From an uncultured Bacteroidales bacterium (lineage in GTDB: Bacteria > Bacteroidota > Bacteroidia > Bacteroidales > Bacteroidaceae), in assembly GCA_902774335.1 (NCBI GenBank), contig CACYHW010000003.1, forward strand, positions 1-64,000: a stretch of 64,000 nucleotides of DNA, given 5' to 3'. This document shows positions 54,897 to 63,782 of the stretch, piece after piece. Position numbers and translations under genes: made by a program. How positions within the stretch are numbered: the first letter of the stretch is position 1; every line of letters begins with the position of its first letter. The notes under the pieces are model-generated. The model saw only the letters and a program-made list of their open reading frames with translations, ran no database searches and was not told the DNA's origin.

Positions 54897-56389
54897 CAGA
54901 ACAGTCTAATTACATCGTTAAGGTTAGCGAATATGAGCAATCCGAAGAGTATGATCATGCCAATGGTGTTAGCCACTTCAAGGAATTTGTCACCCGGTTT
55001 TCTGCCTGTTACCACCTCTACGAGCAGGAACAGCACGTAGCCGCCGTCAAGAGCAGGTATGGGAAGAATGTTCATGAAGGCCAGGATGATGGAGAGGAAT
55101 GCCGTCATGAGCCAGAAGTCATGCCAGTTCCAACGGTCGGGGAATATGCTTCCGATGGTTCCGAATCCGCCCAGGCTCTTGGCGCCCTCCTTGGTGAACA
55201 CATATCGGAAATCACCTACATAACCCTTCAGAGTGTTCCATCCGTAACCGATACCGGCAGGGATGGAACTCAGGAATCCGTATTCAAGTTCTACAGGCTT
55301 GTACTCATCGGTCAGATGTATGATACCTATGCGGAAACCTGAATCGGCGGTAACCATGACTGTATCACGTCCTGCACCCGGACGGCCGATAACCATCTGC
55401 AGGTCGTGACTCACGTATGAATCCTGTGCACGGGTGCGCAGATCGGACAGTATGGCCTTGAACGATGTCCACGTACATGCGCTCTGTCCGTTCACGGTCA
55501 GGATGGTGTCACCGGCCAGAAGGCCTGCGGCAGCTGCTCCCGACACTTCGCCCTGGCTTATGACGCTGTCTATCGTCATGGGGCTCAGAATGGATACGAA
55601 CGGAACGGTGCGTGTAAAGTCAAACAATGACAGTTCTTCCGGCATATCCAGAGTTATCTCCTGTCCGTTACGCAGCACAGTTACCTTACTGGCCTTGGCA
55701 ATGGCGCGGTACAGGTCTACGTCAAACTCACGGGTTGCTTTGCCGTCGGTGGCAATGATAACGTCACCGTCACGGAAGCCCAGTGACTCGGCATGCTCAT
55801 TGAACTCCATGCCGTACTTGAGACCCTGGGCGGGGATATAGCTGTCACCCCACTTGCAGAGCACCATGGAGTATACAAAGAATGCCAGGATAAGGTTGAA
55901 GAGCACACCTCCCACCATGATAAGCAGACGCTGCCATGCCGGTTTGGTACGGAACTCCCAAGGCTTGGCCTCCTGCTGCATGGCTGCCACATCCATGGAT
56001 TCGTCTATCATTCCGGCAATCTTGCAATAACCGCCGAACGGCACCCAGCCCACACCGAACTCGGTGTTCTCGGGTGAACGGCGCCAGTCGCCCTCGGGGA
56101 GCGAATCAATGTCTATAGGTTTGTATGTAATCTCCTCTTTACCCTCAAAATTATAGTGTTTCTCCTCCTCATAGCTGTCGGGGACATTGGGACTGAAGAA
56201 CTTTACTCTGATCTTTCCGTCCACTCTCTTGATCCTGACAAGCGAGAAGCGGGGATTGAAGAACGCATAGAATTTATCCACCCTGACACCGAAAAGGCGT
56301 GAAAACAAGAAGTGTCCGAATTCATGGAATACGACAAGGATGGTAAGCGCAAGGACTAATTGGATTGCTTTGATCCAGAATGTTGACAT
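54896..56389 (-). CDS. rseP: Site-2 protease RseP-type zinc metalloprotease
   Basis: Intramembrane protease that cleaves membrane-bound regulators, such as anti-sigma factors, and remnant signal peptides. The 497-residue protein has the catalytic HEFGH (22-26) in TM1, two PDZ regions (around VITAT...LGFRDGDVIIATDGKA and GLLAGDTILTVNGQSA), and the second metal-site helix with NILPIPALDGGYVLF containing the LDG motif. It lies 14 bp downstream of dxr, the common Bacteroidota arrangement. Confidence 0.92.
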   Translation of the reverse strand: MSTFWIKAIQLVLALTILVVFHEFGHFLFSRLFGVRVDKFYAFFNPRFSLVRIKRVDGKIRVKFFSPNVPDSYEEEKHYNFEGKEEITYKPIDIDSLPEGDWRRSPENTEFGVGWVPFGGYCKIAGMIDESMDVAAMQQEAKPWEFRTKPAWQRLLIMVGGVLFNLILAFFVYSMVLCKWGDSYIPAQGLKYGMEFNEHAESLGFRDGDVIIATDGKATREFDVDLYRAIAKASKVTVLRNGQEITLDMPEELSLFDFTRTVPFVSILSPMTIDSVISQGEVSGAAAAGLLAGDTILTVNGQSACTWTSFKAILSDLRTRAQDSYVSHDLQMVIGRPGAGRDTVMVTADSGFRIGIIHLTDEYKPVELEYGFLSSIPAGIGYGWNTLKGYVGDFRYVFTKEGAKSLGGFGTIGSIFPDRWNWHDFWLMTAFLSIILAFMNILPIPALDGGYVLFLLVEVVTGRKPGDKFLEVANTIGMIILFGLLIFANLNDVIRLF

Positions 56390-56403
56390 AACGGTTTAAT
56401 TAA

Positions 56404-57555
56404 TCAGTTTTTTATAAGTGATGCTGCCACGCGACGTGACTCGGCATCGGTTTCTATATACTCTTGAAGTGTTGACTTGCTGCGGAACGGTACGCGCTCC
56501 ATGGTCTCGGCAATGACGTCGCTCATCTGCAGGAATCCTATCCTGTCATGCAGGAAAGCGGCCACGCAGACCTCGTTGGCGGCATTCAGGATACACGGCA
56601 TGTTACCGCCGCGCTCGATGGCCAGGTAGGCCAGAGCCAGGTTGCGGAAACGATCCGTATCGGGCTCCTCGAACGACAGCATGTGCATGGTGGTAAAGTC
56701 CACCCTGGGGAAATCGGCCTTGAGGCGGCGCGGATAGGAGAACGCATACTGTATGGGCAGTCGCATGTCGGGGGCTCCCAACTGTGCCTTGATGGCGCCG
56801 TCGGCAAACTGTACCATGGAGTGTATGACAGACTGCGGGTGTACCACCACCTGTATCTTGTCATACGGTACGCCAAAGAGCCACTTGGCCTCGATAACCT
56901 CGAAACCCTTGTTCATCATGGATGCCGAGTCGATGGTGATCTTGGCACCCATATCCCAGTTGGGATGCTTTAGAGCCTGGGCCTTGGTTACTATGGAGAG
57001 CTGATCCTTGCCCAGCGTACGGAACGGGCCGCCGCTTGCGGTAAGCAGTATCTTCTCGACCGGGTTGTCCATCTCGCCGCTCAGGCACTGGAATATGGCC
57101 GAGTGCTCCGAATCCACGGGGAGTATGGGTGTCTTGTACTGGAGGGCCAATGATGTCACCAGCTCGCCGGCCACCACCATGGTCTCCTTATTGGCCAGAG
57201 CTATCACCTTGCCTGCCTTGATGGCCTCGATAGTGGGGCAGAGTCCTGCGAATCCCACCATGGACGCCAGCACAATGTCAATAGGCTGGGCAGTGACAAT
57301 CTGGTTGATGGCATCGGCACCCGCATAAACCTTGACAGGCTGTCCGGAGAGTGCCTCCTTGAGTTTGGGGTAGTGCTGTTCATTGGCTATCACCACCGCC
57401 TCGGGCTTGAACCTGAGCGCCTGCTCAATGAGCAGATCCACGCTGTTGTTGGCGGTAAGTGCATATACTTCATATTCGTCAGGATGGGAAGCAATGACGT
57501 CAAGCGCCTGCTTTCCTATGGAACCTGTCGAACCCAATATCGCTATCTGTTTCAC
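56404..57555 (-). CDS. dxr: 1-deoxy-D-xylulose 5-phosphate reductoisomerase
   Basis: Converts DXP to MEP in isoprenoid synthesis (target of fosmidomycin). The 383-residue protein has the NADPH motif ILGSTGSIGKQALDV, ALANKETMVVAGELV, LPVDSEHSAIFQCL (metal/substrate acids), the flexible loop LTASGGPFRTL and SASMMNKGFEVIEAKWLF. It starts with GTG at 57555, coupled by GTGA overlap to the preceding M23 peptidase gene. The ATG-free start is supported by the conserved N-terminal KQIAILGSTGS. Confidence 0.95.
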   Translation of the reverse strand: MKQIAILGSTGSIGKQALDVIASHPDEYEVYALTANNSVDLLIEQALRFKPEAVVIANEQHYPKLKEALSGQPVKVYAGADAINQIVTAQPIDIVLASMVGFAGLCPTIEAIKAGKVIALANKETMVVAGELVTSLALQYKTPILPVDSEHSAIFQCLSGEMDNPVEKILLTASGGPFRTLGKDQLSIVTKAQALKHPNWDMGAKITIDSASMMNKGFEVIEAKWLFGVPYDKIQVVVHPQSVIHSMVQFADGAIKAQLGAPDMRLPIQYAFSYPRRLKADFPRVDFTTMHMLSFEEPDTDRFRNLALAYLAIERGGNMPCILNAANEVCVAAFLHDRIGFLQMSDVIAETMERVPFRSKSTLQEYIETDAESRRVAASLIKN

Positions 57556-58436
57556 TGAAAGAGAATATATTTTTCGGGATCAAGGGGCTGGCCCTGATAC
57601 CACAGTTCAAAATGAAGATGTGAGCTCTGCAGAGAATTACCCGTCATGCTGCCCACAAGTGCCACCACATCGCCCTGCTTTACACGGTCGCCCGCCTTCT
57701 TGAGCAGCGACTCGCAGTGCTTGTAGACCGAAATAAGCTCACCAGGATGCACAACGCAGATGGTATAACCCATGTCCGATGTATAATTGGCCATGAGCAC
57801 CGTGCCGTCCAGCACCGATACCACACTCTGGTTGGGGCTGGCCACTATGTCAACGCCCAGATGGGAGTCCATGGCATTATAGCTGCGGTTCACGATTCCT
57901 GCGGTAGGACGGAACATATTGATGGTAAGCACGTCGTTCACAGGCTGTGACTGTGAGGTAATGTTATAGCGCTCGGCCTCCTCATACTGGCGCACAAAGT
58001 TCTCCTCGCGCTCGGTACGCTCCATGAGCAGTTCGCTGCGCTGGCGGGCCAGTGAGTCCACCGAGTATACGGTGTCAATCCTTATTGTTCCGGCTATGAT
58101 ATCCTGCAGGGTGGTGATGTAACGGTTCTGCATCTCGAACACCTGCTCCAGGGAGTCTATTCGGAGAGCCTCGTTTACGATAGCCTGGCGGATCCTGTAG
58201 TCCTCAAGGCTGGTTCCCCTCTGCTTGGGCGAGTTACGGTATATCTCAATGCCTATCCATGCACCCAGCAGCGCTATTACAAGCACGGTTGTGGTCAGGA
58301 TAAAATGGGATATCTTCATCCTGAATACCCTGCGCTGCTCGTCCTCGTTGACCACTGTCAGGCGGTACAGATAGACGAACCTGCGGAACAGGCTCTTGCG
58401 GCCCACGGCTTTGCGTTTCTGACGGATACTTTTCAT
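57552..58436 (-). CDS. M23-family murein endopeptidase/LytM protein
   Basis: A 294-residue cell-wall protein: basic cytosolic start, a transmembrane helix (about 45-65), a coiled coil (about 90-160, rich in Glu/Arg) and a C-terminal LytM/M23 domain. The metal ligands are present: SHLGVDIV (HxxxD) and SSHLHFELWYQG (HxH). This is the domain layout of membrane-tethered LytM regulators of peptidoglycan cleavage. It lies between rimM and dxr with 1-bp gap and 4-bp overlap. Confidence 0.9.
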   Translation of the reverse strand: MKSIRQKRKAVGRKSLFRRFVYLYRLTVVNEDEQRRVFRMKISHFILTTTVLVIALLGAWIGIEIYRNSPKQRGTSLEDYRIRQAIVNEALRIDSLEQVFEMQNRYITTLQDIIAGTIRIDTVYSVDSLARQRSELLMERTEREENFVRQYEEAERYNITSQSQPVNDVLTINMFRPTAGIVNRSYNAMDSHLGVDIVASPNQSVVSVLDGTVLMANYTSDMGYTICVVHPGELISVYKHCESLLKKAGDRVKQGDVVALVGSMTGNSLQSSHLHFELWYQGQPLDPEKYILFQ

Positions 58437-58437
58437 A

Positions 58438-58956
58438 TCACAGTTCGGCTAACCCCTCGGGGAGTTCATATTTAAGGGTACGGTTCTTGCGGTCCACACC
58501 TGTTATCCATTCCTCGTTGGCCGGGATAATGCGCTCACGCTCGCCGTCACGTACCAGGAACAGTATGTTAGGCGTGCTGTCATCCACGGTGTGTATGGTT
58601 CCCAGCATTCCGGCGGCGGCATCCACCACCTTCCAGTCCAGGAAGCAGCCCCACTCCAGCTCATCCTCCGAGCTCTGGGCCACAAAACGGAGCGGCATGT
58701 ATACGGTCACTCCCATGAAACGCTGGGTCTGCTCGACCGTATCCACATCCTCGAACTTGACAAGCAGCGTGGTGCGGCTCTTTTCACGGAGTGACTCCAC
58801 CCAGAAGGGCACCAGTATGCCGTCCATGGAGCAGACCAGGCAATCCAGATCATCGGTCCAGTCAAGAGCGGCCGGTACGCTCACGGCCATCTCGCCGCCC
58901 ACTCCGTGCGGTTTGACGATCGTGCCTATTCTCTGTACCTCGCTCTGCTCTATCAT
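58438..58956 (-). CDS. rimM: Ribosome maturation factor RimM
   Basis: 30S-head maturation factor that binds S19. The 172-residue protein has the N-terminal RimM domain (RIGTIVKPHGVGGEMAVSV) and a PRC-barrel C-terminal domain (GCFLDWKVVDAAAGMLGTIHTVDDS, then ERIIPANEEWITGVDRKNRTLKYELPEGL). It is not accompanied by trmD/rpsP as in enterobacteria; instead it lies 1 bp after murA. Confidence 0.94.
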   Translation of the reverse strand: MIEQSEVQRIGTIVKPHGVGGEMAVSVPAALDWTDDLDCLVCSMDGILVPFWVESLREKSRTTLLVKFEDVDTVEQTQRFMGVTVYMPLRFVAQSSEDELEWGCFLDWKVVDAAAGMLGTIHTVDDSTPNILFLVRDGERERIIPANEEWITGVDRKNRTLKYELPEGLAEL

Positions 58957-58957
58957 A

Positions 58958-60265
58958 TCACTCTATTCTGGTTATCTTGGCTCCAAGGGCGTTCAGACGT
59001 CCGTCAATATCCTGATAACCGCGGTCTATCTGGCCGATGTTATCGATGCGGCTGGTGCCGTTGGCGCTCATGGCGGCTATCAGAAGGGCAATACCGGCAC
59101 GTATATCGGGCGACGACATACGGCGTGCCTGCAGCGGGAAGCTGCGGTCATGACCTATCACCACCACACGGTGCGGGTCACACAGTATCACCTGGGCTCC
59201 CATGTCTATCAGGTTGTCCACAAAGAACAGGCGGCTCTCGAACATCTTCTGATGAATGAGCACGCTGCCCTTGGCCTGGGTTGCGGTTACCAGCAGCACG
59301 CTCAGAAGATCAGGCGTGAGTCCGGGCCACGGCGCATCTGCCAGTGTCATTATGGATCCGTCAATGAAAGATTCTATCTGATAGTGTTCCTGAGCGGGGA
59401 TGTATATGTCATCGGCATGCTGCTCCATCTTAATTCCCAGACGGGCAAAGCTCTCGGGAATGATTCCAAGGTTCTGGTATGAGACATCCTTGATGGTTAT
59501 CTCACTGCCTGTCATGGCGGCCATACCGATAAAACTGCCCACCTCAATCATATCGGGCAGCACCTTATGGCTGGTTCCGTGGAGTTCGGTCACTCCGTGT
59601 ATGGTGATCAGGTTACTGCCGATGCCCTCGATGCGTGCGCCCATGCGTACCAGCATGCGGCACAGTTGCTGCACGTAAGGCTCGCAGGCGGCGTTGTAGA
59701 TCACAGTGTCGCCCTGCGCCAGTACGGCAGCCATGATGATGTTGGCAGTACCTGTTACCGATGCCTCGTCAAGCAGCATGTAGGTTCCGCGCAGGCATGA
59801 AGCCTTGAGCTCGTAGTAGCCGCGTGACTCGTTGAGCGAGAAGGTTGCGCCCAATGCCTGGAAGCCCTTGATATGGGTATCCACGCGACGGCGTCCTATC
59901 TTGTCTCCGCCCGGCTTGCTTACCGTGGCGTGTCCCAGACGGGCAAGCAGCGGTCCCAGAAGCATGACCGATCCGCGCAGACCTGCGCTGCGGGTGACAA
60001 AGTCCATGCTCTCGGAATAACTGCGGTCAATGCTGTCGGCCTTGAAACTCCAGCATCCGGGAGCGGTGTTCCTGACCTTGACACCCAGCTGAGCCAGCAT
60101 GTCGATCAGGTTCCTTACATCCAGAATGTCAGGAACATTGCTTACCGTCACCTCGTCGGAGGTGAGCAATACGGCGCAGAGTATCTGCAGAACCTCGTTC
60201 TTGGCACCCTGCGGACAGATGGTCCCCTGGAGTCTGTGACCTCCCTCTATAAGAAATGACGGCAT
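58958..60265 (-). CDS. murA: UDP-N-acetylglucosamine 1-carboxyvinyltransferase MurA, Cys-to-Asp type
   Basis: First committed step of peptidoglycan synthesis. The 435-residue protein has the EPSP-synthase fold hallmarks QGAKNEVLQ (catalytic lysine region), SVMLLGPLLARLGHATVSKPGG and RRVDTHIKGFQALGA. The active-site residue corresponding to Cys115 of E. coli MurA is Asp121 here (GGDKIG), the variant known to give fosfomycin insensitivity. Start 60265 is used since the extra 30 codons to 60355 overlap the DUF4290 gene and lack homology. Confidence 0.95.
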   Translation of the reverse strand: MPSFLIEGGHRLQGTICPQGAKNEVLQILCAVLLTSDEVTVSNVPDILDVRNLIDMLAQLGVKVRNTAPGCWSFKADSIDRSYSESMDFVTRSAGLRGSVMLLGPLLARLGHATVSKPGGDKIGRRRVDTHIKGFQALGATFSLNESRGYYELKASCLRGTYMLLDEASVTGTANIIMAAVLAQGDTVIYNAACEPYVQQLCRMLVRMGARIEGIGSNLITIHGVTELHGTSHKVLPDMIEVGSFIGMAAMTGSEITIKDVSYQNLGIIPESFARLGIKMEQHADDIYIPAQEHYQIESFIDGSIMTLADAPWPGLTPDLLSVLLVTATQAKGSVLIHQKMFESRLFFVDNLIDMGAQVILCDPHRVVVIGHDRSFPLQARRMSSPDIRAGIALLIAAMSANGTSRIDNIGQIDRGYQDIDGRLNALGAKITRIE

Positions 60266-60269
60266 AGTA

Positions 60270-60872
60270 TCAATATCTGCGTTTGTTCTTTTTCTTTCCG
60301 TGCTGCTGAGCGCGCTGCTGTGGCGGTGCCTGTGCAAAGGTGACGTCAAGGTCACCCTCCTGCAGGTTCAGACGCCCATGTGAGAAGTAGGCCAGGTCAT
60401 CGGCTATGCGCTCGTCGCTTACCATCTCCTTGTTCCAGGTCATCAGGTCCTTCTTCATCTGGACAGCCAGAAGACGTACCAGCTGGCTGCGCTCCGGGCC
60501 CTCGGGCATGGATACGGCCACCTTGACCATGGAGGGCAGCAAATGTCCGTAATGACGGTAACGGATATCGCCGGCCGGATAGTTGATATGATCCGGTATC
60601 TGCTTGGTCTTTTCCAGACGTGTTATCTCACACGGATAGTCTATGTCCAGCTTGTAGTCCGACATGAATGCCAGATGATCCCACAGCTTTCCCTGGAAAT
60701 CGGGTACGTCACGCAGCGTGGGGAACATGCTGCCCATGATGTTTATGATAGTGTTGGCGCAATGCTGACGCTCTGCACGATCGGGTATTGTTACAGCATA
60801 CTCCACCATCTCCTGTACGGCACGTCCGTACTCGGGCATGGGAAGTTTCTCGCGTTGGGTGTTATAGTTCAT
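60270..60872 (-). CDS. DUF4290 protein
   Basis: A 200-residue cytosolic protein of the Bacteroidota-specific DUF4290 family: MNYNTQREKLPMPEYGRAVQ, AERQHCANTIINIMGSMFPTLRD, and NYPAGDIRYRHYGHLLPSMV. The C-terminus ends in a basic KKKNKRRY tail. The function is unknown. It sits tightly between tsaB (ATGA overlap at 60872) and murA (4 bp), as in related genomes I recall. The TTG at 60875 is not used. Confidence 0.9.
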   Translation of the reverse strand: MNYNTQREKLPMPEYGRAVQEMVEYAVTIPDRAERQHCANTIINIMGSMFPTLRDVPDFQGKLWDHLAFMSDYKLDIDYPCEITRLEKTKQIPDHINYPAGDIRYRHYGHLLPSMVKVAVSMPEGPERSQLVRLLAVQMKKDLMTWNKEMVSDERIADDLAYFSHGRLNLQEGDLDVTFAQAPPQQRAQQHGKKKNKRRY

Positions 60873-61561
60873 CAAACCAGTTTTTTAGGTTTAACAGCAA
60901 TAAAATCCTTCAGATAGTAGGGCTCAAAATAGGCCACGTCACGGAACTCCTCGCGGTTGAACGACTGTTCGGCCAGAGGGAACATCCATCGGGCATCAGG
61001 GTTCACATCGTCTATGAACCGGGCGTTGGGATGGTTGATGGTCTCGCGGCACTTGGCGGCTCCGTTACCCATGAACCATACCGGGTGGCTGTCCAGGAAC
61101 TCGCGGTACGTATCGGGCGTAACGATATCGGCCTGAATCTTGCGGACCTCATTCAGGGCACGGTCATAGACGGCACTGTACACCTCCATACGGCGAGCGT
61201 CGATCATGGGACAGAGCAGAGCGTCATCGGGCAGGTCGAGCGACAGGAGCGGCTGCACGCAAAGCAGCTTGAGGGTGGAGACCGATATCAACTTGATTCC
61301 GCGGCCGTAGCAAATGCCCTTGGCCATGGAAACGCCTATGCGCAGTCCGGTATATGAACCGGGGCCCTCGCTCACCGAAACGGCATCCAGCTTGAGACCG
61401 CGACTGTCAACCAGCGACAGCGCCTCATCCACCAGCACACCCAGAGAGACGGCATTGTTATGTCCCTCACGGTCAGCCTTGTTGAAGACCAGCTGACCCT
61501 CATCACTCACCGCCACCGAACAACCGTCCGTAGCTGACTCTATATGCAGAATGACACTCAT
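60872..61561 (-). CDS. tsaB: tRNA threonylcarbamoyladenosine biosynthesis protein TsaB
   Basis: Partner of TsaD in making the t6A modification of tRNAs that read ANN codons. The 229-residue ASKHA-fold protein begins MSVILHIESATDGCSVAVS, and has VSEGPGSYTGLRIGVSMAKG, the TsaB signature loop, followed by a C-terminal region ending RDVAYFEPYYLKDF. It heads the long minus-strand operon running to the sodium symporter gene at 53.5 kb. Confidence 0.94.
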   Translation of the reverse strand: MSVILHIESATDGCSVAVSDEGQLVFNKADREGHNNAVSLGVLVDEALSLVDSRGLKLDAVSVSEGPGSYTGLRIGVSMAKGICYGRGIKLISVSTLKLLCVQPLLSLDLPDDALLCPMIDARRMEVYSAVYDRALNEVRKIQADIVTPDTYREFLDSHPVWFMGNGAAKCRETINHPNARFIDDVNPDARWMFPLAEQSFNREEFRDVAYFEPYYLKDFIAVKPKKLV

Positions 61562-61586
61562 CCCTACAATTCTACCTATTAACTTG

Positions 61587-61594
61587 CAAAAATA
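61587..61594 (-). promoter_or_regulatory. -7 element of the tsaB operon
   Basis: TATTTTTG on the minus strand fits TAnnTTTG, 25 bp upstream of tsaB. Its upstream region overlaps the terminator of the rubrerythrin gene. Confidence 0.55.
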
Positions 61595-61606
61595 ATGATT
61601 TCTTTG

Positions 61607-61653
61607 AACAAGAAAGGCCGTACAGAGCAGAAAATGCCACTCTGTACGGCCTT
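61607..61653 (-). terminator. Terminator after the rubrerythrin gene
   Basis: A perfect 14-bp stem (61614-61627 with 61640-61653), 12-nt loop, followed on the minus strand by a T-rich tail. Confidence 0.85.
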
Positions 61654-61672
61654 AAACCGAATGACCGGACTT

Positions 61673-62227
61673 TTACTTGCCGAAATAGCGCTTGTAGAGA
61701 GCCTCGAATCCCTTGCCGTGACGGGCCTCGTCCTTGGCCATCTCGTGAACGGTGTCGTGGATGGCATCCCAGTTCTGGGCCTTGGCGGTCTTGGCAATCT
61801 CCAGCTTGCCGGCGCATGCACCGTGCTCGGCCTTCATACGCTTTTCAAGGTTGGTCTTGGTGTCCCATACAACCTCGCCCAGCAGCTCGGCGAACCTTGC
61901 GGCATGATCGGCCTCCTCGAATGCGTAACGCCTGAACGCCTCGGCAACTTCGGGATAACCCTCGCGGTCGGCCTGACGGCTCATAGCCAGGTACATGCCC
62001 ACCTCGGAGCATTCGCCGGTGAACTGCATGCGCAGATCGTTTATCATAGCCTCGGTAGTACTCTTGGCGGTGCCAAGCTCATGCTCGCAGGCAAACTGCA
62101 GTGACTCGCCATCGTCTACAACCTCCTTGAATCTCTCTCTGGGTGCTTTACACTGTGGGCAACGCTCCGGTGCCTCGTCTCCTTCATGTACATATCCGCA
62201 TACGGTGCAGATGAATTTCTTTTTCAT
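61673..62227 (-). CDS. Reverse rubrerythrin (rubredoxin domain first)
   Basis: Peroxide-reducing non-haem iron protein of anaerobes. The 184-residue protein has an N-terminal rubredoxin domain ([20 protein letters not shown], both CxxC pairs intact) followed by a ferritin-like diiron four-helix domain with ligands such as [40 protein letters not shown] and [13 protein letters not shown]. This is the reverse of classical rubrerythrin order. It is monocistronic, with a TATATTCG -7-like element (62274-62267) about 40 bp upstream. Confidence 0.92.
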   Translation of the reverse strand: MKKKFICTVCGYVHEGDEAPERCPQCKAPRERFKEVVDDGESLQFACEHELGTAKSTTEAMINDLRMQFTGECSEVGMYLAMSRQADREGYPEVAEAFRRYAFEEADHAARFAELLGEVVWDTKTNLEKRMKAEHGACAGKLEIAKTAKAQNWDAIHDTVHEMAKDEARHGKGFEALYKRYFGK

Positions 62228-62295
62228 AATCCTTTTGAATGATTGGTTTGTTAATTGGTTGGATTGCGAATATATGATAATTTGCGGGAAATGAC

Positions 62296-62303
62296 TAATT
62301 TTG
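62296..62303 (+). promoter_or_regulatory. -7 element of yicC-gmk-nadD
   Basis: TAATTTTG is a perfect TAnnTTTG 23 bp upstream of the yicC start. It is divergent from the rubrerythrin promoter. Confidence 0.6.
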
Positions 62304-62326
62304 TGTCCAAAATTACAGCTCAGATT

Positions 62327-63202
62327 ATGATTCAGTCAATGACAGGTTACGGCAAGGCTACGGCCGAGACCGGAAACAGGAAGGTGATAGTTGAAATCAA
62401 GTCGCTCAACAGCAAGGCTATGGATATATCCACCAAGATAATCCAGGCTTACCGCGACAAGGAACTGGACATAAGGTCCCGTATCACAGCCGCATTGGAG
62501 CGTGGAAAGGTGGATTTTTCACTCTATATCGACGCTGCCGCCGCCACAGGTGCACAGACCATCAACACGGCCATCTTCAACAACTACCTGCAGCAGATTG
62601 AGTCAATTGCGGCACAGACCGAGTATAAGGTTCCGGAGGATATCATTACCACCGTACTGCGCATGCCTGACGTAATAAGCAGCAACCAGCAGGAGGAGGT
62701 CAGCGACGAGGAGTGGGCAGCCGTCTCAAAGGCTGTCGACCAGGCCATTAACGCTCTGGTAGAGTACCGCAAGGTTGAGGGCGCAGCGCTGGAAAAGAAG
62801 TTCCGCGAGAAGATTGCCAACATATCGGCCCTGCTCCAGTCTGTCGAGCCCTACGAGAAAGACCGCGTAGCCAAGATAAAGGAGCGTATGCGCACCTCCA
62901 TGCTCGATGCCGTAGGCAAGAACTACGACGAGAACCGTTTTGAGCAGGAGATGATATTCTATATCGAGAAGCTTGACATCAGCGAGGAGAAGCAGCGTCT
63001 GAGCAACCACCTGGACTACTTCATCAAGACTCTTGAGGAGGGTCACGGACAGGGCAAGAAGCTGGGATTCATTGCACAGGAGATGGGACGCGAGATCAAC
63101 ACCCTGGGCAGCAAGAGCAACCAGGCCGAGATGCAGAACATCGTGGTCCGCATGAAGGACGAGCTGGAGCAGATCAAGGAACAGGTGCTGAACGTAATGT
63201 AA
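62327..63202 (+). CDS. yicC: YicC/YloC-family endoribonuclease
   Basis: YicC-like protein, an endoribonuclease family conserved next to gmk. The 291-residue protein begins [20 protein letters not shown], has the conserved [16 protein letters not shown], and the C-terminal DUF1732 region [24 protein letters not shown]. Start 62327 is used since the 24 upstream codons cross the promoter. Gap to gmk is 10 bp. Confidence 0.92.
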   Translation: MIQSMTGYGKATAETGNRKVIVEIKSLNSKAMDISTKIIQAYRDKELDIRSRITAALERGKVDFSLYIDAAAATGAQTINTAIFNNYLQQIESIAAQTEYKVPEDIITTVLRMPDVISSNQQEEVSDEEWAAVSKAVDQAINALVEYRKVEGAALEKKFREKIANISALLQSVEPYEKDRVAKIKERMRTSMLDAVGKNYDENRFEQEMIFYIEKLDISEEKQRLSNHLDYFIKTLEEGHGQGKKLGFIAQEMGREINTLGSKSNQAEMQNIVVRMKDELEQIKEQVLNVM

Positions 63203-63212
63203 TCCTAAGGTT

Positions 63213-63782
63213 ATGCGTGGAAAATGTCTTATATTCTCTGCCCCGTCGGGCTCCGGTAAGTCAACCATTGTAAACTGGCTGCTACAGCATCCTGAGCTTA
63301 AGATGGTATTCTCCATATCGGCTACCAGCCGTGCTCCGCGAGGCACCGAGCAGAACGGAGTAGAGTATTTTTTCCTTACAGCCGATGAGTTCCGCAGCCG
63401 CATTGCGAACAACGAGTTCCTGGAGTATGAGGAGGTATATTCAGGCTGTTTCTACGGAACACTTAAGGAACAGGTCGAGAAGCGCTTGAATGAGGGAATG
63501 AATGTAGTCTTTGACGTTGATGTGGTAGGCGGCTGCAACATCAAGAAATACTATGGCGACGAGGCCCTGTCCATGTTCATCCAGCCCCCTTCGGTAGAGG
63601 AGTTGGAGCGCCGCCTCAAGAACCGCGGCACCGACAGCGACGAGATGATTGCCAAGCGTGTGGCCAAGGCCAGCTACGAACTTACCTTCGCTCCCAGGTT
63701 TGACGTCGTGATTGTAAACGACGACCTTGAGGAGGCTCAGCAGAAGGCTTTATCTACCATCAAGTCATTCCTTAATGTCTGA
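63213..63782 (+). CDS. gmk: Guanylate kinase
   Basis: Phosphorylates GMP to GDP. The 189-residue protein has the P-loop FSAPSGSGKSTIVNWLL, the GMP-binding pattern SATSRAPRGTEQNGVEYFFL, a lid region and RGTDSDEMIAKRVAKASYEL. It overlaps nadD by 8 bases, suggesting coupling. Confidence 0.95.
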   Translation: MRGKCLIFSAPSGSGKSTIVNWLLQHPELKMVFSISATSRAPRGTEQNGVEYFFLTADEFRSRIANNEFLEYEEVYSGCFYGTLKEQVEKRLNEGMNVVFDVDVVGGCNIKKYYGDEALSMFIQPPSVEELERRLKNRGTDSDEMIAKRVAKASYELTFAPRFDVVIVNDDLEEAQQKALSTIKSFLNV

